This document shows, one piece after another, positions 1-8,132 of a stretch of DNA of 64,000 nucleotides. Origin of the DNA: Burkholderiaceae bacterium (lineage in GTDB: Bacteria; Pseudomonadota; Gammaproteobacteria; Burkholderiales; Burkholderiaceae_C); the NCBI GenBank assembly GCA_030123545.1, contig CP126124.1, forward strand, positions 3,348,001 to 3,412,000. Direction: 5' to 3'. The position numbers and the translations under genes were made by a program. Position 1 is the first letter of the stretch; each line of letters starts with the position of its first letter. The notes under the pieces are model-generated. The model was not told the origin of the DNA and did no database searches. It worked only from the letters and a program-made list of their open reading frames with translations.

Positions 1-1
1 G

Positions 2-139
2 ATCGGCTTCGCGCGCGAGGCGGCGAGCCGCGTCGTCTTCATGGAAAGCGGCCGCATCGTCGAGCAAGGGCCGGCTCGCGAGACGCTCGCCGCGCCCAAG
101 ACCGAGCGGCTGCGGAGCTTCCTGTCGCGCGTCATGTAG
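2..139 (+). CDS. polar amino acid ABC transporter ATP-binding protein, C-terminal 45 residues (5' truncated by window)
   Basis: Only the last 45 codons are in the window, ending at a TAG. The residues are the typical tail of GlnQ/HisP-type ATPases: GFAREAASRVVFMESGRIVEQG followed by a Pro-Lys stretch and FLSRV just before the stop. In this family the protein energises import of polar amino acids with a periplasmic binding protein and two permeases, which would lie upstream of the window. A weak hairpin and T-run follow the stop, and the next gene begins 39 bases on, so co-transcription with the downstream catabolic genes is possible but not shown. Confidence 0.85.
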   Translation: MGFAREAASRVVFMESGRIVEQGPARETLAAPKTERLRSFLSRVM

Positions 140-150
140 CGCGCTTTTTT
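127..150 (+). terminator. weak Rho-independent terminator-like hairpin
   Basis: GCGCG (127-131) pairs with CGCGC (140-144) around an 8-base loop that contains the upstream stop codon. Six T residues follow at 145-150. The stem is only 5 bp, so termination may be partial. Confidence 0.35.
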
Positions 151-177
151 GCCTTCTCACTAACGAATGGTATCGAG

Positions 178-1548
178 ATGACCCGACAAATCCGCTATCT
201 CTCGCCGACCGGCATCCTCGGCGTCGGCTTCTCCGAGGATCACTTCCGTGCTGCGCTGTCGCGCGACCTCGCGTTCATCGGCTGCGACGCCGGCTCCACC
301 GACGGCGGCCCGGCGAACCTCGGCGGCAACAAGCCGTTCTTCTCGCGCGCCGCGGTCAAGCGCGATCTGCGCATCCTCATCATCGGCGCGCGCTCGATTG
401 ATGTGCCGCTGCTGATCGGATCGTGTGGCGGCAGCGGCGGCAACTGGAACCTGAACTGGATGCGCGAGATCGTGCAGGAGATCGCGCGCGAGGAGAACCT
501 GCGTTTCCGAATCGCCGTCATCGAATCGGAGCCACCACGCGAAGCGCTGATCGAGAAGTACCGCGCCGGCAAGGTGCGCGCGCTCGACCCGGCGCCGGCG
601 ATTGACGAAGCAGTGCTGCGCGACGCTGATCATGTCGTCGCGATGATGGGTGCCGAGGCCTACGTCGCCGCGCTCGAAGGTGGCGCCGACGTCGTGCTTG
701 CCGGCCGCTCGACCGACGCCGCGATCTTCGCGGCGGTTCCGGTGGCGCGCGGCTTCCCGCCCGGCTTGTGCTGGCACGCCGCGAAGATCATGGAGTGCGG
801 CGGTGCCGCGGTCGTGACGATGGAGAAGCCCGAAGGGATGATCTGCACGATCACCGACGAGCACTTCACGCTCGAGCCGGTGAGCCCCCTGCAGCAGTGC
901 TCGCCGCTGTCCGTCGCCGCGCACGCGCTGTACGAAACCGCCGACCCGTACAAGATGCTCGAGCCCGGCGGTGAGATGGACCTGACGGACGCGCAGTACG
1001 ATGCGGTCGACGAGCGCCGCGTGCGCGTGCGCGGCAGCCACTTCAAGCCGCTGCCCTACACCGTCAAGCTGGAAGGCGCGGCGAAGATCGGCTACCGCGC
1101 GATGGTGCTCGGCGGCGTGCGCGATCCGGTGATCCTCGAGCAGTTCGATTCGTGGTTCGGCGGCCTGAAGGCGCATATCGCCGAGAACGTCGAAGCGATC
1201 TATGGCCCGTCGATTCGCGGCCGCTACGACATCCACTACAAGGTCTACGGCTCTAACGGCGTGCTCGGCGCGCGCGAGCCGCATCCCGAGCGCATCGGCA
1301 ACGAGATCGGCCTGCTGATGGTCACGCTCGCCGAGACACAGGAGCTGGCCTATTCGATCGCCGGCCAAGCCGCGCACATGGTGCTGCACCACTCGGTGCC
1401 GCAGTGGGAGGGCCTGCTGTCAAATCTCGCCTTCCCGATCGCTCCGCACTTCTGGAACCTCGGCGAGGCCTACAAGTTCGTGCTGAACCACGTCGTCGAG
1501 CTGGATCACCCGCTCGAATTGCACCCCATCCGCTACGAGGAGGCCTGA
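178..1548 (+). CDS. acyclic terpene utilisation AtuA-like family protein (DUF1446)
   Basis: A 456-residue protein of the AtuA/DUF1446 family. The family N-terminus is clear: LSPTGILGVGF near residue 8, then GCDAGSTDGGPANLGG near residues 36-51. Members occur in catabolic operons for acyclic terpenes and other branched or hydroxylated acids, but the reaction is not firmly established. No membrane segments or signal peptide are seen, so it is probably cytoplasmic. The start is the ATG at 178. The DUF4387 gene follows after 3 bases; in other bacteria the two are commonly adjacent or fused, which suggests they form one functional unit. It opens a run of same-strand catabolic genes. Confidence 0.85.
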   Translation: MTRQIRYLSPTGILGVGFSEDHFRAALSRDLAFIGCDAGSTDGGPANLGGNKPFFSRAAVKRDLRILIIGARSIDVPLLIGSCGGSGGNWNLNWMREIVQEIAREENLRFRIAVIESEPPREALIEKYRAGKVRALDPAPAIDEAVLRDADHVVAMMGAEAYVAALEGGADVVLAGRSTDAAIFAAVPVARGFPPGLCWHAAKIMECGGAAVVTMEKPEGMICTITDEHFTLEPVSPLQQCSPLSVAAHALYETADPYKMLEPGGEMDLTDAQYDAVDERRVRVRGSHFKPLPYTVKLEGAAKIGYRAMVLGGVRDPVILEQFDSWFGGLKAHIAENVEAIYGPSIRGRYDIHYKVYGSNGVLGAREPHPERIGNEIGLLMVTLAETQELAYSIAGQAAHMVLHHSVPQWEGLLSNLAFPIAPHFWNLGEAYKFVLNHVVELDHPLELHPIRYEEA

Positions 1549-1551
1549 GCC

Positions 1552-1869
1552 ATGGCCCGCCTGAGAGACATCGCGAAACTGATCCGTACCAAGAACGCCG
1601 GGCCGTTCCAGCTGACGCTGGACATCATGTTCCCCGACGCGCGCAGCTACCAGCACGTGGTGGCGAGTGGCGTGATCTCGAAACCGGCGATGGCGCGCTT
1701 TTTCAATGTCGCCGAGTCGGCCGTCAAGCTTTTCAACTACGCGCCGGGCAACGCGATCAAGGTCACCGTGCCGCGGCTCGTGCCATCGGGCGATCCGGCC
1801 GACACCGACCTGTTCGGCGGCCAGCAATTCGGCCCGCTGGTCGACATCGAAGTCAGTGACCTGTCATGA
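1552..1869 (+). CDS. DUF4387 domain-containing protein
   Basis: A 105-residue protein beginning MARLRDIAKLIRTKNAGPFQ. It carries the DUF4387 pattern LIRTKNAGPFxLTLDIMF and, near the C-terminus, FNYAPGNAIKVTVPR. This small domain is the usual partner of DUF1446/AtuA proteins and can be fused to them. Its biochemical role is unknown. It begins 3 bases after the DUF1446 stop and ends 10 bases before the dioxygenase start, so it belongs to the same transcript. Family assignment is good; function is not known. Confidence 0.85.
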   Translation: MARLRDIAKLIRTKNAGPFQLTLDIMFPDARSYQHVVASGVISKPAMARFFNVAESAVKLFNYAPGNAIKVTVPRLVPSGDPADTDLFGGQQFGPLVDIEVSDLS

Positions 1870-1879
1870 GGAAAATGTG

Positions 1880-2899
1880 ATGAGCAAGAAAGAGATCCTA
1901 CGCACCGAGGTGCGCGATGCCACCGCCTGGAAGGGCCCCGAGTTGCAGCACGACACGTCGTGGATCTATCGCCTGACGGCAGCTGAGCTCGACGAGATCG
2001 AAGGCGCGCGCCGCAACGTCGAGGCCGTCGGCCTGCCGTGGGGCTCGTTCGGCAAGGCGCAGTTCCCGCTGCCGACGCTGTCCGCCAAGCTGCGCGCGAT
2101 CGACGAGCAGATCCGCAGCGGCCGCGGCTTCGTGCTAGTGAAGGGCTTTCCGGTCGAGCGCTACACCCTCGAGCAGATGAAGACGATCTACTGGGGCCTC
2201 GGCGTGCACATGGGGCAGGTCATCTCGCACAACGTTGCCGGTGACTTCGTCGCAGCGGTCACCGACCTCGGGCTGAAGGACGACGACCCGAATCGTCGCA
2301 ACAACACGACGAGCCAGTTGCTCGATCCGCACACTGACCTCGCCGACGTGGTGGCGCTGCTGTGCGTCGACAAGGCCAAGCAAGGCGGCATGAGCAGCCT
2401 CGTCAGCTCGGTAACGATGCACAACGAAATCGTGCGCAACCACCCCGAGTACCTCGAGGTGTTGTACGAAGGCTTCTATCACGACTATCGCGGCTATGGT
2501 CCGAACGCCGACCCCAATGAGGTGACGGCCACGCCGATCCCCGTCTTCGAATACAACAACGGGCGCGTCAACTGCGCGTTCGCCAAGAGGATCATCGAAA
2601 CCGGCGCGAAAAAGCGCGGCGTGCCGCTGACGCCGCTGCAGCAGGCGGCCATCGACTACGTGCACGAGCTGGGTACGCGCGTCGACCTGCGCGTCGACAT
2701 GATGCTCGAGCCGGGCGACATCCAGATCATCAACAACTACATCACCCTGCACTCGCGCAGCAACTACATCGACCATGACGACGGCCGCAAGCGCTACCTG
2801 CTGCGCATGTGGATCAACCTCCTCGACAGCGTGCAGCTGTCGCCGGACTTCGCAGCGTTCGTGCGCCGCGGCATCCCAGCACAGAAGAAGGCGGCGTGA
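1880..2899 (+). CDS. TauD/TfdA-family Fe(II)/2-oxoglutarate-dependent dioxygenase
   Basis: A 339-residue protein read from the ATG at 1880. The frame is open further upstream, but that part overlaps the DUF4387 gene. The facial triad is visible: HTD in LDPHTDLADV near residue 152, and the distal His in ITLHSRSNY near residue 292, followed by the 2-oxoglutarate-binding Arg in RKRYLLRMW. TauD/TfdA enzymes oxidise small substrates with O2 and 2-oxoglutarate, often as the first attack on a sulfonate, ether or carnitine-like compound. The stop overlaps the next ATG by one base (TGATG), pointing to translational coupling. The substrate cannot be read from sequence. Confidence 0.85.
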   Translation: MSKKEILRTEVRDATAWKGPELQHDTSWIYRLTAAELDEIEGARRNVEAVGLPWGSFGKAQFPLPTLSAKLRAIDEQIRSGRGFVLVKGFPVERYTLEQMKTIYWGLGVHMGQVISHNVAGDFVAAVTDLGLKDDDPNRRNNTTSQLLDPHTDLADVVALLCVDKAKQGGMSSLVSSVTMHNEIVRNHPEYLEVLYEGFYHDYRGYGPNADPNEVTATPIPVFEYNNGRVNCAFAKRIIETGAKKRGVPLTPLQQAAIDYVHELGTRVDLRVDMMLEPGDIQIINNYITLHSRSNYIDHDDGRKRYLLRMWINLLDSVQLSPDFAAFVRRGIPAQKKAA

Positions 2900-4311
2900 T
2901 GGAAGCGTCTCGAGAGAGCCCCCCTGTCACCGAGCAGCTGTCGCGCTTCGCGGCGACGCTGCGCTTCGACGACGTGCCGGCCGACGTGGTCGAGCGTGCC
3001 AAGCTGCTGTTCATGGACCTGGCCGGGATCATGATCCGCTCGCAGCCGCTGGACTCGACGCTGTCGCTGAAGGCGTCGCTGCGCGAACTCGGCCACGCGA
3101 ACGGCAATGCGAGCGTGCTCGGCAGCCGCGAGGGCTGGACGCCGCAGGCCGCGGCACTGATCGGCGGGGCGGCGGCGCATAGCCTCGACTTCGACGACAC
3201 GCATGCCGCGGCGCAGCTGCATCCGGGCGCGCCGGTGATCCCGGCCGCGCTGGCCGCGGCGCAGATGGCCGGTGCATCGACGCGCGAGTTGCTGGCCGCC
3301 ATCGTCGCCGGCTACGAGGTGATGATCCGCGTCGCGCTCGGGCTGCCCACGCTGCTGCACTCGCAGCGTGGCTACCACGCGACTGCCACCACCGGCGTGT
3401 TCGGCGCGGCCGCGGCCGCCGGCAACGTGCTGCGGCTCACGCCCGAGCAGATGGCACACGCGTTCGGCACCGCGCTGAGCGCATCGGCCGGCACCGGCCA
3501 GTTCGTCGTCAACGGCGCATGGACCAAACGGTTTCACGTCGGCAACGCGGCAGCCAATGGCCTGCTGGCCGCGGTGCTGGCACGCAACGACTACACCGGC
3601 GCGGCACAGGCGTTCGAGGGCAACGAAGGCTTCTTCAGGGTGTATTCCCCGCAGCCGCAGCCCGAAGCGGCGGTGCAAGGCCTGGGTGTGCAGTGGGAGA
3701 TCATGCAGTCGGGCCTCAAGCCCTACCCCTGCTGCCGTGGCATACACGCGCCGCTCGATGCCGTGATGGCGTTGCACCGCAAGCACCGCATCGACATCGG
3801 CGCGATCGAATCAGTGCGCGTCGGCATGGCCGGGCGCAGCGTCTACGTCGTCGGCGAGCCGCAGCAGCGCCGTCGCAACCCGCAAAACGTCGTCGACTGC
3901 CAGTTCTCGACGCACCTGTGCCTGGCCGTGGCGCTGAAGAGCGGCCATATGGGCTGGGACGACTATGCGCCGGCGCTGGCCGACCCCGATATCCGTGCGC
4001 TGATGCAGCGCATCGACGTCCGTGAGGACGCCGAGTGCGAGGCCAACTTCCCGCAGGCGTTCTCCGCCGTTGTCGAGATCCGCACGACGGCCGGCGAGAC
4101 ATGGCGCGAGTTCGTCTATCAGCCGCGCGGCGAGCCGGCGACGATGCTGTCGTCCGACGAACTGCGCGCCAAGTTCGCGCTGCTGGTGACGCCGTCGCTG
4201 GGCGTGCAAGGCGAACCGGCGCTTTTCGATGCAATACAACGCATGGACCGCGGCGCGCCGGTCGCGGAGCTGTACCGCCACGCCTTGCCGCTCGAGGAGC
4301 GCACCCGATGA
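2899..4311 (+). CDS. MmgE/PrpD family protein (2-methylcitrate dehydratase-like)
   Basis: A 470-residue MmgE/PrpD-fold protein. Landmarks are AKLLFMDLAGIM near residue 35, SLDFDDTHAAAQLHPGAPVIPAALA near residues 95-119, and KPYPCCRGIHAPLDA near residue 275. Known members dehydrate 2-methylcitrate or isomerise and decarboxylate related acids (cis-aconitate decarboxylase, iminodisuccinate epimerase). The start ATG at 2899 overlaps the dioxygenase stop, and its own stop overlaps the next gene (ATGA). No prpB or prpC is nearby, so a role in the propionate methylcitrate cycle is unlikely; it more probably acts on an intermediate of this operon. Confidence 0.85.
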   Translation: MEASRESPPVTEQLSRFAATLRFDDVPADVVERAKLLFMDLAGIMIRSQPLDSTLSLKASLRELGHANGNASVLGSREGWTPQAAALIGGAAAHSLDFDDTHAAAQLHPGAPVIPAALAAAQMAGASTRELLAAIVAGYEVMIRVALGLPTLLHSQRGYHATATTGVFGAAAAAGNVLRLTPEQMAHAFGTALSASAGTGQFVVNGAWTKRFHVGNAAANGLLAAVLARNDYTGAAQAFEGNEGFFRVYSPQPQPEAAVQGLGVQWEIMQSGLKPYPCCRGIHAPLDAVMALHRKHRIDIGAIESVRVGMAGRSVYVVGEPQQRRRNPQNVVDCQFSTHLCLAVALKSGHMGWDDYAPALADPDIRALMQRIDVREDAECEANFPQAFSAVVEIRTTAGETWREFVYQPRGEPATMLSSDELRAKFALLVTPSLGVQGEPALFDAIQRMDRGAPVAELYRHALPLEERTR

Positions 4312-5048
4312 TCGAAACAACATCCGACGAAGCCGCACTGCGCGCAGACCTCGCCGCCTGCTACCGCATCTTGGCGATGCTCGGCTGGACCGAGCTGATC
4401 TACAACCACATCACCGTGCGCGTGCCGGGGCCCCAGTTGCACTTCCTGATCAACCCGTTTGGCCTGCACTACAGCGAGGTCACGGCGTCAAACCTCGTGA
4501 AGATCGATTTCGAAGGTCGCATCGTCGGCGCATCGAAGTGGCCGGTGAACCCGGCCGGCTTCACGTTGCATTCGGCGATCCACCGCGGCGTGCCCGGCGC
4601 GCACTGCGTGATGCACACGCACACCACCGCCGGTTGCGCGGTGGCAAGCGCGCGCGACGGCCTTTCGATGGACAACTTCTATTCGGCGCAGCTGCACGAC
4701 CGCGTCGCATATCACGACTTCGAGGGCATCACGGTGCACGCCGACGAAGGGCCGCGAGTCGCGCAGTCGATCGGCGACAAGCAAGCCGTGATCCTGCGTA
4801 ACCACGGCCTGCTCGCATGGGGTTCGTCGATCGCGCAGGCGTTCGCTGTGCTGTGGACATTGCAGCGCGCCTGCGAGATCCAGATTGCCGGCGCGGCGCT
4901 GGGGCCCACCATCCCGATTCCCGAAACCGTCCAGCGCAAGGCCAGCGCCGACGCGCTGCAGTTCGATCCGAAGCACGGCGGCGGGCGCGACGTGTTCGAC
5001 GCGCTGGTGCGGCAGGTGGACCGCATCGACCGTTCATTCCGCGAGTGA
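4308..5048 (+). CDS. class II aldolase/adducin family protein
   Basis: A 246-residue cytoplasmic class II aldolase/adducin domain. Metal ligands are seen in HCVMHTHTTAG (near residues 98-108), with a further His in LRNHGLLAWG near residue 164. The family includes fuculose- and ribulose-phosphate aldolases and decarboxylases that use a divalent metal to stabilise an enediolate. Length and motifs fit an intact enzyme. The start overlaps the MmgE/PrpD stop as ATGA, and the next gene begins 7 bases after the stop, so it is mid-operon. It probably performs a retro-aldol or decarboxylation step. Confidence 0.85.
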   Translation: MIETTSDEAALRADLAACYRILAMLGWTELIYNHITVRVPGPQLHFLINPFGLHYSEVTASNLVKIDFEGRIVGASKWPVNPAGFTLHSAIHRGVPGAHCVMHTHTTAGCAVASARDGLSMDNFYSAQLHDRVAYHDFEGITVHADEGPRVAQSIGDKQAVILRNHGLLAWGSSIAQAFAVLWTLQRACEIQIAGAALGPTIPIPETVQRKASADALQFDPKHGGGRDVFDALVRQVDRIDRSFRE

Positions 5049-5055
5049 GTCAACG

Positions 5056-6051
5056 ATGAAGATCTGCATCTACGGCCTCGGCGCCGTCGGCGGGCTGATG
5101 GCGGCAAAGCTGGCCGCCAGCGGCGCGACGGTGAGTGCGGTGGCACGCGGCGCGACGCTCGCCGCCGTGCGCGAACGCGGACTCGCGCTGATCGAGACCG
5201 CAGACGGCGCCGAGCGCGAGATGCTCGTCAAGCTCGTCGCAAGCGATCGCCCTGCCGACCTCGGCGTGCAGGACCTGGTCGTCGTCGCGGTCAAGACCAC
5301 CGGCCTCGCCGATGTCGCTCGCGAGATCGCACCGCTGCTCGGCCCCGACACGGCTGTGCTGTCGGCGATGAACGGCATGCCGTGGTGGTTCTTCCACGGC
5401 CTTGCGCCGCGACAACGTGCGCTGCGATTGTCGACAGTCGACCCGGCCGGCGTGGTATCACGAGCGGTTTCGCCGGAGCGCGTCATCGGTTGCGTGACGC
5501 ACTTGTCGGCGGCTACGCCGGCGCCCGGTACCGTGCGCCACGTCGCCGGCAACCGGCTCATCGTTGGAGAGCCGACCGGCGGCACGACGAGCGAGCGAGC
5601 GCAGCGCACCGCGGCGGCGTTCCGCCAGGCCGGTTTCGACGTCGACGAGGCAGCGTCGATCCAGCAGGAGATCTGGTTCAAGCTGTGGGGCAACATGACG
5701 GTGAATCCGATCTCGGCGATCACCGGGGCCACCGGCGATCGCATCCTCGACGACGAGCTGGTGCGTGCCTTCATGTCGCGCTGTATGGTCGAGGCTTCGC
5801 AGATCGGCGCGCGCATCGGACTGCCGATCGACGCTGACCCCGAGATCCGCCACGCGGTGACGCGTAAACTCGGCGCGTTCCGCACCTCGATGCTGCAGGA
5901 CGTGGAAGCCGGCAAGTGGGTCGAGCTCGACGCATTGGTCGGCGGGGTAATCGAGATCGCACGCCAGCTCGAGGTGGCGACGCCGAACATCGATACGCTG
6001 TTCGGCCTAGCGCGGTTGCATGCGCGCGTGCGCGGGTTGTACACGACCTGA
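5056..6051 (+). CDS. 2-dehydropantoate 2-reductase family (ApbA/PanE-like) oxidoreductase
   Basis: A 331-residue ApbA/PanE-type protein. The N-terminus is a Rossmann fold, ICIYGLGAVGGLMAAKLA, with GxGxxG at residues 7-12. Further landmarks are VKTTGL near residue 80 and KLWGNMTVNPISAITG near residue 213, where the Lys is the catalytic residue of the family. The family reduces 2-oxo acids with NADPH. As it sits in a catabolic operon and not with panB/panC, it more probably reduces or oxidises a pathway oxo or hydroxy acid than makes pantoate. A 106-base gap without a recognisable gene separates it from the monooxygenase. Confidence 0.8.
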   Translation: MKICIYGLGAVGGLMAAKLAASGATVSAVARGATLAAVRERGLALIETADGAEREMLVKLVASDRPADLGVQDLVVVAVKTTGLADVAREIAPLLGPDTAVLSAMNGMPWWFFHGLAPRQRALRLSTVDPAGVVSRAVSPERVIGCVTHLSAATPAPGTVRHVAGNRLIVGEPTGGTTSERAQRTAAAFRQAGFDVDEAASIQQEIWFKLWGNMTVNPISAITGATGDRILDDELVRAFMSRCMVEASQIGARIGLPIDADPEIRHAVTRKLGAFRTSMLQDVEAGKWVELDALVGGVIEIARQLEVATPNIDTLFGLARLHARVRGLYTT

Positions 6052-6157
6052 CGGACCGCCGCCGCGAGAGTGTCTAAGTGTTGAGACTGTGGAGTTCGGC
6101 CTGTGCTGCGCACCGTGACGGCAGCGCACCGAGCCCGCCCGCTGAAGGGAACCGCCG

Positions 6158-7861
6158 ATGAGCTTCGAGTTTGCGCCGTACCCGTTCACCGCCACACGCC
6201 ATCCGGCGCGCCTGCCGCTGCTCACCCAAGGTGCGGAGCCCGGGCGTCACCCGGTGGTCGTGATCGGCGCCGGCCCGGTGGGTTTTTGCTCCGCGATCGG
6301 GCTGGCCCGGCACGGCGTGCCGGTGGTGCTGCTCGAAGCCGACGACTCGGTCTGCTTCGGCAGCCGGGCGATCTGCATCTCGCGGCGCAGCCTGGAGATT
6401 GCCGAGCGGCTTGGCGCCCTGTCCGGATTCCTGAAGATCGGCCTGCCCTGGACCGGCGGGCGCAGCTACTACCGCGATGCCGAGGTGCTGCACTTCGAGA
6501 TGCCGAGCGACGAGAACCAGAAGCTGCCGCCGATGATCAACCTCGCGCAGTACAGCATCGAGCAGATCCTGCTCGACCGCGCCGAACAGCTCGCGCAGGC
6601 TATCGACATCCGCTGGCAGACCCGGCTCTCGGGCATCACCGTGCGCGCCGACGGCGTCGAACTCGCGGTAGCGACCCCGGCCGGCGACTATCGGATCGAC
6701 GCCGACTGGGTGATCGCCGCCGACGGCGGACGCAGCTTCGTGCGCGACGCGCTCGGGCTGCAACTCGAAGGCACGAGCTACGAAGGCCGCTACGTGATCG
6801 TCGACATCCTGCTGGACAGCGCGCGCCCGACCGAGCGACTCGCCTATTTCGACCCGCCGTGCAACCGCGGATCGACGGTGCTGGTGCACAAGCAGCCGGG
6901 CAACGTCTGGCGCATCGACTACCAGTTGCAGGACGGCGAAGACCCGGACGCTGCGATCCGGCCGGAGAACGTGTTGCCACGCGTCACCAGCCTGCTCGAC
7001 ATGATGGGTGAAAAGGGCGACTGGAAGCCGATCTGGATCGGCATCTACAAGGCGAACGCGCTGACGCTGCCGAGCTACCGCCACGGCCGTGTGCTGTTCG
7101 CCGGCGACGCCGCGCATCTGGTGCCGATCTTCGGCGTGCGCGGAGCGAACTCGGGCATCGACGATGCCGACAACCTGGCGTGGAAGCTGGCGTTCGTCAT
7201 CAAAGGCCTGGCCTCGGATAGCCTGCTCGCCAGCTACTCGGTCGAGCGCGTCGCCGCGACGCACGAAAACCTGAGCTATGGCACGAAGAGCACCGAGTTC
7301 ATGGCGCCGCCGTCGTTCGCGTTCGAGCTGATGCGCACGGCCGTGCTGGGCCTGGCGGGCAGGCACCCGAGCTTGAGCTCGCTGATCAATCCGCGGCAGA
7401 CCTCGGCGATCACCTATGAAAAGTCCCCGCTGAACGTGGCCGGCGACGACGCCGCTTTCACCGCAGGCCCGCAGCCCGGCGCGGTGCTCGCGGAATGCCC
7501 GATCACGATCACGGTCGATGGCGTTCAGCGCGAGGGTTACCTGACCGACCTGCTGTCGCTGCCGCCGGCGCCCAGCTTTGTCGCGCTGGTGTTTGGCGAC
7601 GGTGGCGCGTCGGACGCGCTGCACGATCTTCGGCAACAGCTTGCGTCGCGCAAGGTGCCGTTCAAGACGCTATCGATTGCGCCGAAGGCGGGCAGCGGCG
7701 GTGCGACCGCCCGCGACAGCACCGGGCGACTGTTCGGGCTGTATGGCGCCGCGCCCGGCACGGTGTATCTGGTGCGCCCCGACGGTCATGTGCTCGGCCG
7801 CTGGCGCACGCCGCGTCTGGCGGAACTGCTCGCGGCGATCGACCGCGCGCTCGGACATTGA
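6158..7861 (+). CDS. FAD-dependent aromatic-ring-type monooxygenase (PHBH/MhpA/PCP hydroxylase family)
   Basis: A 567-residue group A flavin monooxygenase. It has the FAD dinucleotide-binding motif VVVIGAGPVG (residues 33-42) ending in acidic E60, and the second FAD motif FAGDAAHLVPIFGVRGANSGIDD near residues 309-331. The C-terminus (about 480-567) resembles the thioredoxin-like tail of phenol hydroxylase relatives, ending LVRPDGHVLGRW. Such enzymes hydroxylate aromatic or enol substrates with NAD(P)H and O2. The ATG at 6158 is preceded by GAAGGGA. It pairs with the DUF2783 gene 12 bases on. Whether it acts on the same substrate as the upstream genes is inference from strand and spacing. Confidence 0.85.
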   Translation: MSFEFAPYPFTATRHPARLPLLTQGAEPGRHPVVVIGAGPVGFCSAIGLARHGVPVVLLEADDSVCFGSRAICISRRSLEIAERLGALSGFLKIGLPWTGGRSYYRDAEVLHFEMPSDENQKLPPMINLAQYSIEQILLDRAEQLAQAIDIRWQTRLSGITVRADGVELAVATPAGDYRIDADWVIAADGGRSFVRDALGLQLEGTSYEGRYVIVDILLDSARPTERLAYFDPPCNRGSTVLVHKQPGNVWRIDYQLQDGEDPDAAIRPENVLPRVTSLLDMMGEKGDWKPIWIGIYKANALTLPSYRHGRVLFAGDAAHLVPIFGVRGANSGIDDADNLAWKLAFVIKGLASDSLLASYSVERVAATHENLSYGTKSTEFMAPPSFAFELMRTAVLGLAGRHPSLSSLINPRQTSAITYEKSPLNVAGDDAAFTAGPQPGAVLAECPITITVDGVQREGYLTDLLSLPPAPSFVALVFGDGGASDALHDLRQQLASRKVPFKTLSIAPKAGSGGATARDSTGRLFGLYGAAPGTVYLVRPDGHVLGRWRTPRLAELLAAIDRALGH

Positions 7862-7873
7862 CCGGAGACGAAC

Positions 7874-8065
7874 ATGACCGACAGCCAACGCGATGCGATC
7901 TACACCGCGCTCTGCAACACGATGACCGGGCTCGGCGAAGCGAATGCGCCGCTGTTCCTGGCGCGCTTTGCATTGCTCGCGATCGAGCGGCTCGACGATG
8001 CAGAAGACGCGCAGCGGCTGATCGACGCCGCCGCCGCGGACATGCAACCCGCCGCGTCGGCCTGA
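7874..8065 (+). CDS. small DUF2783-like protein
   Basis: A 63-residue acidic, helical-looking protein beginning MTDSQRDAIYTALC, with the pattern LFLARFALLAIERL in the middle. It matches what I recall of the DUF2783 family, which is found directly after FAD monooxygenase genes. A GGAG ribosome binding site lies 7 bases before the ATG. No catalytic motif is seen; an accessory or stabilising role for the monooxygenase is plausible but not shown. It is the last gene of the run; repeat copy g begins 13 bases after its stop. Confidence 0.65.
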   Translation: MTDSQRDAIYTALCNTMTGLGEANAPLFLARFALLAIERLDDAEDAQRLIDAAAADMQPAASA

Positions 8066-8077
8066 CGATACCTGTTT

Positions 8078-8132
8078 GCTTCTGTATTGATAGCAAAGAG
8101 TCAGCACCGAATCAGGGCTGTTGCGTGTTTTT
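8078..8132 (+). repeat. 55-bp interspersed element, copy g
   Basis: The 17-base head GCTTCTGTATTGATAGC (8078-8094) is followed at the family spacing by AGGGCTGTTGCGTGTTTTTT. The element lies just after the plus-strand catabolic operon, and its T-run could help end that transcript. On the other strand it supplies the stop codon and last codons of eda. Confidence 0.6.

Noticed and set aside
160..1392. A 410-codon antisense frame opposite the DUF1446 gene
   Set aside because: It is His/Arg/Ala-rich with no motif, and the plus-strand gene is a clear family member with matching operon context.
2899..4311. Assignment of the MmgE/PrpD gene as prpD of the methylcitrate cycle
   Set aside because: No prpB, prpC or acnD/prpF is nearby, and its neighbours are an aldolase, a reductase and oxygenases.
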